A stretch of 64,000 nucleotides of DNA, taken from assembly GCA_013397075.1 (NCBI GenBank), contig VWZS01002957.1:310968-374967 (forward strand), given 5' to 3'. A model generated the notes under the pieces. The model was not told the origin of the DNA. It was given only the letters and a program-made list of their open reading frames with translations, and did no database searches. The translations under genes were made by a program, and so were the position numbers. Each line of letters starts with the position of its first letter. Within the stretch, counting starts at the first letter, position 1. Origin of the DNA: Rhabdornis inornatus (lineage: Eukaryota > Chordata > Aves > Passeriformes > Rhabdornithidae). Below, piece by piece: positions 60,401-64,000 of this stretch.

Positions 60401-62833
60401 TGCCTCAACTCCGTTTTCAAGGTACTGCATATAGTTCAAACCCACTTAAATCTTGCTTAACAAGATTTAAAAGAAATTCCAGTTAGGAAGCACAATATTT
60501 TAAGAGTCAGTTATTTGCACATGTCAGGTTATTCCACAGACTGAAACCTGCCCTCATATTTGGTTTTAAAAAGTGACATAAACAGAAAACTGCCACCTGT
60601 TTACACCTGCCCCCTTTGTTCATCAGCATTAGTCAGAGCCCAGACTAACATATGGTCCATATGAGGAATCAGTCAGCTTCTGCTTTGCTCATGCAGAACT
60701 TTCCCACCCATCTTTGCAGGGGCAATAATCCATTTGCTTTCCCCAGTGACAGCTGCATGAAGCACATGGCTGCTTTAATGAAGGACAAGCAGCACAGTTT
60801 CACCAATTCATTAAAAACCCTGAACAGAAACAAAACCAACTGAAACACTTCTCTGTAATGCCCTTGCCCAGATGGTTAAAAAACTCCCAAGGACTTGGAT
60901 AGATTGAATATGGATAGCAGCACCTAGTGCAGAGGAAAGCAGGAAAAGCCATGAACCAGTATCAAAGCTCTGCTGTATGAACCTGTCTCCAGGCTCCACC
61001 ATGGAGCTGCCTCATTGGTACAGTGCTGTGTGTGGAGGAAATAAAGAAATCCATTCCAGGAACACTGGGCATTGGCCACAGGGAAATGGCAACCCCCCCC
61101 AAATGCTGGTACCGGTATTTTGGCTCTGGCTGCCTTCAGGTGGGGCTGCTGGAATCCAGTGGCAGTGGCAGAGATGACAGCAGCTCCAAATTCACGGTCA
61201 ACTACCACAGTTTGTAAGCCTAGAATGCAACACACATGAAAAATGCACTGCTTAGCTCTTCTAGGATCATTCCCATCAGACAAGAACTTTCTCAAGACAG
61301 GGTCTAGACATTAGACTTCGCTCCTTTTTTCTCCTCCCATCAATAATACACCAAAAAAAGCACATTAATGTTAAGATGAAGTATGACTGCAGATTACAGT
61401 ACTTTCTTTAATCAAGCTCAGACATTACCAAACAGATTTAATCCTGACCTTCAAACAATGAAATGCTCATTTAAATCAACATACCATGCATTTTCTTCTG
61501 ACCATTCCCCTCTTCCTTCAGAGTCAGCTCCATTGGCAGCTCTGGCTCAATACGAGCAATGGCCTTATTTGTGGATTCCCACACAACACTTAGAGAGCTG
61601 AAGTTGTCAAATTTCCTGCCTTGCTGGTCATAGGCAGCCAAATCCAGTATTGGATTGCGGTAATTGGAAACAGGAACCTGAAAAAGAAGGAATATTTTGA
61701 AGGGAACAGATACAAGAGGATTTTTTAATCATTAAAGAAAACGTATGCTGAGACCCGTGAGGTTTGTTACAACACCGATACATAAGGAATGTTCATTAAA
61801 ATGAGGCATCAGTGCAAGGCATTAAGCTGTGCTCCAACAGCCCTGAGATTATGTCAGTTGGTCAGATCATGGTGCTGGTTACACCAGGTGGGTTCAAGCC
61901 CTTTATGGGCCATTTGGAGTTGGACACCATGATCCTTGTGGGCCCCTTCCAGCTCAGAGCATTCTGGCAATCTCTGAACTCTAAGGCATTTTCCTGGAGC
62001 ATGGGTTTGGAGCTTTTTTAGCCAGTGAATTACTTTAAAACCAACAAACAAAAAAAACCCCAGACCAACAGCAACAAAATTGAACCACAGCTCAACAAAA
62101 TTGTTTTTAGAATTCAAACAAATTATAACAAACACTGCTGTTTGTTAAAGCTCAGAATTCTGGTGTTTTTCTGATGAAGTGCATTAGTAACAGCAGTGCA
62201 CCAAGGCAGGCTGACACATAACGGAGTCAGAAAAGCAAGTGAGCTCTCAAGTGGTTAATAATACACAAAAATCTCCTTCTCCTCTTATTACATAGAAGCT
62301 CTTTAAAATGATTCATCAACTGCAGTTTCAGGGAAGGAGGATGACTTTTACATTTGCCTGGGAATATCAACACGACAAAACGGGGTTTACTCAGCAGCCA
62401 ACATGTGACAACACTCATTAGGAATAAAAACAGAAGAGCAAAGTTCTTTATGCCTGATAATCTATGCATATCCATTGTCCACTTACTGCAGGGAACCCCC
62501 AGCCTGCTCTGTGCAGGAGCTCCCAAGGGCACCAGTGTGGCCACAGCTCCAGTTACTGCTCCTCTTGCAGCAGCTCAGAGGCTTTATTTCACACATGGAG
62601 CTCCAAACACTGCTTTTTCAGCTGTGGGAACACCTTCTCCTGTCACTTCCCAGGCTTACCACTTGCTTGTTCTGCTGGAGCAAAGGGCAGGAGAGATCAA
62701 GCTGAGGGCTGCCATAAACAGGAATCAAAGTCAGCCACGAAGGGACAGCACAGACAAACTTCACCACAGCAGGTTCAACCACTGGGAAAGGGTTGGTGAC
62801 TGTGGGGCTGTTCCCAACTGTTAAGGTAATAAC
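39391..62833 (-). CDS. NUP210: NUP210 (gp210), 3' 25 coding exons, partial at 5' end
   Basis: This gene encodes the nuclear pore membrane glycoprotein gp210, a single-pass protein of the pore membrane whose large N-terminal part lies in the perinuclear lumen. The 25 exons, all with GT-AG borders, join in frame to 3510 nt (1169 residues plus TAG). Matches to the human protein as I remember it are near-continuous, for example VKFVC and LLQQNKQV in the first exon, IELMLVEDV, INSAPQQIEV, SYRVLDGP, LNFATNR and FALLAGTAVMIIA. Residue numbers here count from the first visible codon and correspond to roughly human residue 719 onward. A BIG2-type Ig-like repeat lies at about 369-439, the membrane helix at about 1091-1109, and the pore-facing tail at 1110-1169. 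Visible N-glycosylation motifs include NFS, NTS, NSS, NQT and NNT. The tail ending WSTGYASR matches NUP210 (WSPAYASH in human), which favours NUP210 over NUP210L. The 5' exons are outside the window. Confidence 0.95.
39944..40027 (-). CDS. NUP210: NUP210 exon, first half of pore-facing tail, residues 1109-1137
   Basis: The exon is 84 nt with acceptor TTGCAG and donor GTAAGC. It encodes AYHAFFSPNEQHNQPVFHPR followed by TSLQHTPN. Only the AYH start and the Pro/Ser/Thr-rich character resemble the human tail, which fits the fast evolution of this region. Confidence 0.92.
40154..40249 (-). CDS. NUP210: NUP210 exon with the transmembrane helix, residues 1077-1109
   Basis: The exon is 96 nt with acceptor TCTGCAG and donor GTAAGA. 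It encodes YEASLFQQFVESYQVM followed by IFTLFALLAGTAVMIIA. The uncharged stretch of about 19 residues is the single membrane-spanning helix of gp210 and is almost identical to human. In this family the helix is known to help sort the protein to the pore membrane. Confidence 0.96.
40378..40597 (-). CDS. NUP210: NUP210 exon, last lumenal exon, residues 1004-1077
   Basis: The exon is 220 nt with acceptor GTGCAG and donor GTAAGT. It encodes VTCESSAVKVQEKEKSYGLP, then SYVVYTVSLADPRVPSQGSL and STSLTVSSPMTDQSITIPVT, and ends YLADRTTAPMR. Human has [20 protein letters not shown] in this position. Confidence 0.95.
40934..41060. repeat. 56-bp intronic tandem repeat, 2.3 copies
   Basis: Units start at 40934, 40990 and 41046 with GCCAGGCTGCA. 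The first two are nearly identical over 56 bp. The array lies in the NUP210 intron between the exons at 40378-40597 and 41332-41582. Confidence 0.93.
41095..41162 (+). mobile_element. CR1 LINE 3' end, short
   Basis: The segment reads AGGGTCCCTGCCAGCCCAAA then CCATTCTGGGATCCTGTGG, the very 3' end of a CR1 copy, antisense to NUP210. Confidence 0.7.
41332..41582 (-). CDS. NUP210: NUP210 exon, lumenal residues 920-1003
   Basis: This is the longest exon seen, 251 nt, with acceptor CCTGCAG and donor GTGAGT. It encodes HYTCSIRMHSLTDKQLKPLS, then a divergent Ala/Arg/Val stretch, then GTEVPFSRWFYADQAEMLLS and ends ATEILDSLE. The divergent stretch is very CpG-rich at 41460-41515, unlike the rest of the window. 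Confidence 0.94.
42630..42862 (+). mobile_element. CR1 LINE 3' fragment in NUP210 intron
   Basis: The segment reads GGAGGTTTAAATTGGATTTT, CAGGTTGGACAGGGCTTGGA, then TGTCCCTGCCATGGAAGGGG and CTCCAACCCAACCCATGATG. It is antisense to the gene and ends 60 bp from the exon at 42922. Confidence 0.92.
42922..43068 (-). CDS. NUP210: NUP210 exon, lumenal residues 871-920
   Basis: The exon is 147 nt with acceptor CCCCTAG and donor GTAAGA. It encodes ECSPAQTEAIAELQPQSIIS followed by CHLDFNSDAFDFPAQDIFVA and EPGFDAVS. Its 3' end lies 60 bp from a CR1 fragment inserted in the following intron. Confidence 0.93.
43069..43948 (-). other. NUP210: NUP210 intron, AT-rich, no recognised content
   Basis: This 0.9-kb intron is strongly AT-rich. 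I see no element ends, target duplications or ORFs worth reporting. Confidence 0.55.
43949..44072 (-). CDS. NUP210: NUP210 exon, lumenal residues 830-871
   Basis: The exon is 124 nt with acceptor TTTCAG and donor GTATGA. It encodes IVISAPQRTTAMHVSGMQTS followed by LQGVAASKVIVSIGETNKNL and K. It is less conserved than its neighbours but aligns to human [20 protein letters not shown], and both flanking junctions keep the frame. Confidence 0.92.
44788..44924 (-). CDS. NUP210: NUP210 exon, lumenal residues 784-829
   Basis: The exon is 137 nt with acceptor TTTCCAG and donor GTGAGG. It encodes LPGVWSSSSSALLLVDSKTG followed by VSLARDSGVVTVYYEIPGLL and KTYRE. Human reads [20 protein letters not shown], with the Ser run shared. 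Confidence 0.94.
44979..45070. repeat. 60-bp intronic tandem duplication, partial second copy
   Basis: CTCTGGCGCCTGTGAGTGCC at 44979 recurs as CTCTGGTGCCTGTGAGTGCC at 45039, continuing into ACTGCC(A/T)GGCAG. The array lies in the intron between the exons at 44788-44924 and 45404-45621. Confidence 0.85.
45404..45621 (-). CDS. NUP210: NUP210 exon, lumenal residues 711-784
   Basis: The exon is 218 nt with acceptor GTGCAG and donor GTCAGG. It encodes DDFVQIAKGAANNTFVVRTV followed by NVGLTLLRVWDAEHSGTADY and ends VVVGDVLCLRTSLTAQE. An NNT glycosylation motif is conserved with human. One residue fewer than human is present before VVGDVLCL. Confidence 0.95.
46576..46751 (-). CDS. NUP210: NUP210 exon, lumenal residues 653-711
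   Basis: The exon is 176 nt with acceptor TTTCCAG and donor GTGGGT. It encodes VCPISYLRIAMRPILLTQNK followed by EALLALPLGVTLTFTVHFHE and ends SHNAVLNFATN. The human counterpart has [20 protein letters not shown]. Confidence 0.95.
46752..49471 (-). other. NUP210: NUP210 intron of 2.7 kb
   Basis: The intron contains a CR1 fragment at its 3' side (46930-47130). The remainder, 47131-49471, shows no gene, repeat family or RNA that I can support. Confidence 0.6.
46930..47130 (-). mobile_element. CR1 LINE fragment in NUP210 intron
   Basis: The segment reads GAAAGGGGCCTCTGACACTG, then GATGGAGACTCCACAGCCTC and CAACAGCCACCCCAGTGCTA. This resembles the reverse strand of CR1 somewhat upstream of the extreme 3' end, diverged, and it lies in gene sense. 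Confidence 0.65.
49472..49646 (-). CDS. NUP210: NUP210 exon, lumenal residues 594-652
   Basis: The exon is 175 nt with acceptor CTTCAG and donor GTACTG. It encodes DRVASLSYRVLDGPDKVPVV followed by TIDERGFLVSGSVMGSSMIE and ends GINQTIIAAVK, with an NQT glycosylation motif. Human reads LSYRVLDGPEKVPVV. Confidence 0.95.
49695..49739 (+). mobile_element. CR1 LINE 3' end, very short
   Basis: The segment reads TAGGGTCTCTTCCAACACAA then ACCATTCTGTGATTCCATGA, the last few dozen bases of a CR1 copy, about 50 bp upstream of the exon at 49472-49646. Confidence 0.75.
50281..50372 (-). CDS. NUP210: NUP210 exon, lumenal residues 564-594
   Basis: The exon is 92 nt with acceptor TTTCCAG and donor GTCAGT. 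It ends two bases into an Arg codon. It encodes [20 protein letters not shown] followed by PNSFIKLRTN. Human reads [20 protein letters not shown]. Confidence 0.95.
50874..51032 (-). CDS. NUP210: NUP210 exon, lumenal residues 511-563
   Basis: The exon is 159 nt (53 codons), phase 0 at both ends, with donor GTAGGA. It encodes AAFQLPANYNFAVDVHGRVK followed by GRTGLKVVVKVLDAAANQFY and ends GELSDEIQIQ. The chosen acceptor reads TGTGCAAG, an unusual AAG type. The next AG would give a four-codon shorter exon but would remove residues aligned to human ASIR. Confidence 0.9.
51191..51211. repeat. CA dinucleotide run
   Basis: An ACAC run of about eight to nine units lies directly beside the donor of the exon at 51221-51352. 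Confidence 0.85.
51221..51352 (-). CDS. NUP210: NUP210 exon, lumenal residues 467-510
   Basis: The exon is 132 nt and phase 0 at both ends, with acceptor TTTCCAG and donor GTGAAG. It encodes MPVYVMGITSTQTPFSFGSA followed by VPGLTFHWSVTKRDTLDIRT and RHSE. It aligns gaplessly to human [20 protein letters not shown]. Confidence 0.95.
51576..51656 (-). CDS. NUP210: NUP210 exon, lumenal residues 440-466
   Basis: The exon is 81 nt (27 codons), phase 0 at both ends, with acceptor TTCCCAG and donor GTGAGT. It encodes DKVEVEVVQLTAVRIRAPIT followed by RMKVGTQ. The human counterpart has RAVRIRAPIMRMRTGTQ. Confidence 0.95.
51657..52985 (-). other. NUP210: NUP210 intron of 1.3 kb, no recognised content
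   Basis: A plus-strand ORF runs through 52066-52644, but it has no family resemblance and crosses ordinary intronic sequence. No repeats were identified. Confidence 0.55.
52986..53165 (-). CDS. NUP210: NUP210 exon, residues 380-439, BIG2-like Ig repeat
   Basis: The exon is 180 nt (60 codons), phase 0 at both ends, with acceptor TGACAG and donor GTAATG. It encodes ITAEGGPQPLSNIIFSIDNE followed by HVAAVNSSGLVRGVAIGSGV and VTGVLQAVDAETEKLVAVSQ. The S-N-x-x-F-S-I pattern and the V-x-G-V-A-I-G-x-G pattern are typical of BIG2 repeats. An NSS glycosylation motif is present. Confidence 0.95.
53655..53955 (-). mobile_element. CR1 LINE 3' fragment in NUP210 intron (about 300 bp)
   Basis: This is the longest CR1 piece in the window. 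It reads GGGCTGGGTTGCAAGGGACC, CCATGGGCAGGGACACCTCC, then CTTGAACATTTCCAGGGATC and CACAGGGAACAATTCCTTCC. It lies in the same orientation as NUP210. Confidence 0.93.
54084..54146 (-). CDS. NUP210: NUP210 exon, residues 359-379, start of BIG2-like repeat
   Basis: This is the shortest coding exon seen, 63 nt (21 codons), phase 0 at both ends, with acceptor TTTTAG and donor GTGAGG. It encodes VFPPFRLLPRKVTLIIGALI plus Q. In the family this stretch opens the bacterial Ig-like group 2 (BIG2) fold. Confidence 0.93.
54439..54574 (-). CDS. NUP210: NUP210 exon, lumenal residues 313-358
   Basis: The exon is 136 nt. Its first base completes the split Val codon. The acceptor is CTTTGCAG and the donor is GAA|GTAAAT. 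It encodes PLREALDGHTAAFLVRGMTI followed by GQTSLMATVTDRRGQ and RINSAPQQIE. The human segment reads RINSAPQQIEV across the same junction. Confidence 0.94.
55058..55111. repeat. 27-bp intronic tandem duplication
   Basis: AATACCTTTATTCAG and TTTTTGCTAATG at 55058-55084 recur with two changes at 55085-55111. The array is 39 bp from the exon at 55150. Confidence 0.88.
55150..55277 (-). CDS. NUP210: NUP210 exon, lumenal residues 271-313
   Basis: The exon is 128 nt with acceptor TTTCAG and donor GTAAGT. It ends after the second base of a Val codon. It encodes [20 protein letters not shown] followed by FLAKYFPVMDLSLRAASQLV. The human equivalent is [20 protein letters not shown]. Confidence 0.95.
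55941..56069 (-). CDS. NUP210: NUP210 exon, lumenal residues 228-270
   Basis: The exon is 129 nt and phase 0 at both ends, with acceptor ATTGCAG and donor GTCAGT. It encodes VQPLLPGSVTVMIHDLCLAF followed by PAPAEAEIHVSDIQEVYVRV and VDK. It is very close to human [21 protein letters not shown]. Confidence 0.95.
56070..58744 (-). other. NUP210: NUP210 intron of 2.7 kb with a GC-richer core
   Basis: The flanks are AT-rich. The core, about 56.6-57.6 kb, is GC-richer and open in several frames, including the signal-peptide-like ORF listed separately. No repeat family is recognised. Confidence 0.6.
56615..56974 (-). other. Intronic ORF with signal-peptide-like start (unproven)
   Basis: This is a 119-codon ORF on the same strand as NUP210, inside its intron. 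It begins MSALPTALLLTPVVLPGAAA, a short hydrophobic stretch ending in small residues as in a secretory signal. An NRT glycosylation motif and four Cys, two of them as CPEVC, follow. A donor-like AAG|GTGTGG at about 56730 would follow the last Cys. I do not recognise the protein. Several other frames here are also open, so chance is a serious alternative. Confidence 0.2.
58745..58846 (-). CDS. NUP210: NUP210 exon, lumenal residues 194-227
   Basis: The exon is 102 nt and phase 0 at both ends, with acceptor CTGCAG and donor GTGAGT. It encodes AELLIQQGSGYFFINTSVPN, including an NTS glycosylation motif, and ends HEETQGIAV. The human segment is GSGYFFLNTS. Confidence 0.94.
58975..59079 (-). CDS. 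NUP210: NUP210 exon, lumenal residues 159-193
   Basis: The exon is 105 nt (35 codons), phase 0 at both ends, with acceptor TTTGCAG and donor GTGAGG. It encodes HEAVLPGPATIELMLVEDVK and ends SIYNHPDVQ. The human counterpart has [22 protein letters not shown]. Confidence 0.94.
59080..61112 (-). other. NUP210: NUP210 intron of 2.0 kb
   Basis: The intron is AT-rich. It has an A-rich run at 60061-60080 and no repeat family that I recognise. No conserved ORF is seen. Confidence 0.6.
61113..61219 (-). CDS. NUP210: NUP210 exon, lumenal residues 123-158
   Basis: The exon is 107 nt and encodes LQTVVVDREFGAAVISATAT followed by GFQQPHLKAARAKIP. Its acceptor is TTCTAG. The donor reads CCG|GTACCA, a poor match to the consensus. 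It is the only GT that keeps the frame and matches the human K-Q-P-H-D junction, since the next exon starts with HEAVLPGP. Confidence 0.88.
61485..61677 (-). CDS. NUP210: NUP210 exon, lumenal residues 59-123
   Basis: The exon is 193 nt with acceptor CAG and donor GTATGT, and it ends one base into a Gly codon. It encodes VPVSNYRNPILDLAAYDQQG followed by FDNFSSLS, which holds an N-glycosylation motif, and then RIEPELPMEL. It aligns without a gap to the human segment around DLAAYDQQGRRFDNFSS. Confidence 0.93.
61865..61980 (+). mobile_element. CR1 LINE 3' fragment in NUP210 intron
   Basis: The segment reads GTTGGACACCATGATCCTTG then TGGGCCCCTTCCAGCTCAGA and GCATTCTGGCAATCTCTG. It is the sense-strand 3' end of an older CR1 subfamily, antisense to the gene. 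Confidence 0.75.
62660..62833 (-). CDS. NUP210: NUP210 exon (first visible), lumenal residues 1-58
   Basis: The exon is 174 nt and starts and ends in phase 0. Its acceptor is TTTTCAG and its donor is GTAAGC. It encodes VITLTVGNSPTVTNPFP and ends LLQQNKQV, nearly identical to the human protein. The preceding exon (human ...ALGEQ) was not found up to 64000, so that intron exceeds 1.16 kb. Confidence 0.95.
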
Positions 62834-64000
62834 CTGAAAACAGCAAACGAGGAAAGAGTTGAGTTCAGGCATGCTGTATTTCCACAGGTCTCAGTTACAC
62901 TGTGATATCAGAATGAAAAGCAAAAATACAATTCCTGGAGATTTACAGCACTATTGAGACACAGGAGGATGTAAAAGGGGGAGCATGTTTCAAGAACAGT
63001 TCTTTATCACTACGAAAGTACTGTTCTGGGAACTCTTCCTAGGTGTTCCTGTTCATTACTATCAAACTTGTTTCAAACAACAAATCTCTTGTAACTGAAA
63101 AAGGAAACAGCAGGTGTTCTTGCAGAGTGAGAACAGCCCAAAGGCAACATTTATAGTCACTTCAGTGTGTTTAAAAACATCTCGTCTTTTATTTGACATT
63201 CCTTTTTTAGCCTTCAGCAAAATGAAGTGGATATAAAACCATATATATACAAAACCAGAGAAGGCTGAGGTAGCTCTGGTCACCTGCCTTATCCCCTCAT
63301 GCACTGGTATGGGCAGAGTCAGGTATGATGTGCTGGGGACAGCCAGTCTTGCACAGACCTGCAAATCAACACCAAGGCCTGCTCCTTTTGAATCTGCACT
63401 TACAGAATTAGCTCCATTTTGCAAAGTGTCCACTGAGGAAATCAGTGAAACCTGGTAGTCCAACCAAAATGCTTAGGCCTTGCAGAATTGCAGGAGGAAA
63501 ACAGCATATGGAAGCTAAAAGCTTCATGGGCTGGGGAGGGTGAATAAAGCAGGAGAAATCAATTCTGTATGTTGGAGACGACAAAACCAGGTGGAGAATG
63601 AGCATGGCCATGCTCACCAAGGCTGCACAGAGAGCAGAGCAGTCAATTCCTGTGGCTGCCATTTGTTAGAATAAACAGAATTACACTAGAAGGTAACACG
63701 GCTAAGAGGAGCAGGTCAGAGGAGTCAGCCTGCTCAGTAACCTTCTGCTCTGATCCTTCTCATGCAAACTGAACCTGCACTCATCAGGATGTTCAATGCA
63801 TCCCACAACATAAGGCTTCCATGACTTGGGTTTACACTGCAATAAACCCATCATAAACCACTCTTTAACATGATGACGTGAATGCTCACTCTAAAACCTG
63901 CATCACAACACAAGCAATGTACTTACCCAAGTTCTTTACTGGCTCATTATAAAAACATCTTGCTCCATGAACAGGCGTATGGCCCCATCAATCTGTCTGG
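62834..64000 (-). other. NUP210: NUP210 intron, 5' part outside the window
   Basis: This is the intron upstream of the first visible exon. I looked for the preceding NUP210 exon on the minus strand and did not find it. The stretch from 63928 to 64000 ends in a good donor-like GGGTAAGTAC, but its three frames show stops or no similarity. Nothing else is recognised. Confidence 0.6.

Noticed and set aside
63062..63463. 133-codon minus-strand ORF near the expected upstream exon
   Set aside because: Its translation does not resemble gp210 and no fitting splice sites were found.
63928..64000. Possible upstream NUP210 exon ending in GGGTAAGTAC
   Set aside because: All frames contain a stop or lack similarity to the expected human segment before VIALS.

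Overview
The window is vertebrate nuclear DNA, almost certainly from a bird and probably a songbird. It is AT-leaning and gene-poor. It carries many 3' ends of CR1 LINEs, the dominant avian retrotransposon, and four solo LTRs of avian-type endogenous retroviruses. Its one recognisable protein-coding gene is built of small exons with GT-AG introns. I see no bacterial-style operon, CRISPR array or rRNA, and no convincing tRNA gene. The species-level guess is inference from repeat style only.

Right part (about 38.1-64.0 kb, minus strand): the 3' 60% or so of NUP210 (gp210, nuclear pore membrane glycoprotein 210). I could place 25 consecutive coding exons from 62833 down to the TAG stop at 39393-39391. 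All junctions keep the frame. The exon lengths sum to 3510 nt, giving 1169 residues plus the stop, with no frameshift or internal stop. The 5' exons lie beyond position 64000. The visible protein is the second half of the lumenal region with its Ig-like (BIG2) repeat, one transmembrane helix, and a short Ser/Thr-rich tail. Candidate poly(A) signals lie at 39352-39357 and in a tandemly duplicated segment near 38.1-38.25 kb. The introns hold CR1 fragments, small tandem duplications and one ORF with a signal-peptide-like start.

Left part (1 to about 38.0 kb): I found no supportable gene. In human the NUP210 3' side faces IQSEC1 across a long intergenic interval, so this is most likely that intergenic region. 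It contains CR1 fragments, two related solo LTRs in the same orientation with 6-bp target duplications (7370-7741 and 32181-32528), an unrelated LTR (33157-33770) and an ERVL-like LTR with the only N of the window (35757-36032). It also holds a 20-bp minisatellite (25391-25661), a long TTC/GAA microsatellite (24523-24663), an AGTAAT hexamer array with a derived 12-mer tail (26960-27130), and several homopolymer-rich tracts.

I did not find a new biological system. The most useful second looks are the NUP210 tail, which lacks the Ser-Pro of the mammalian C-terminus, the duplicated poly(A)-site region, the LTR pair, the indel-free minisatellite, and the intronic signal-peptide-like ORF.
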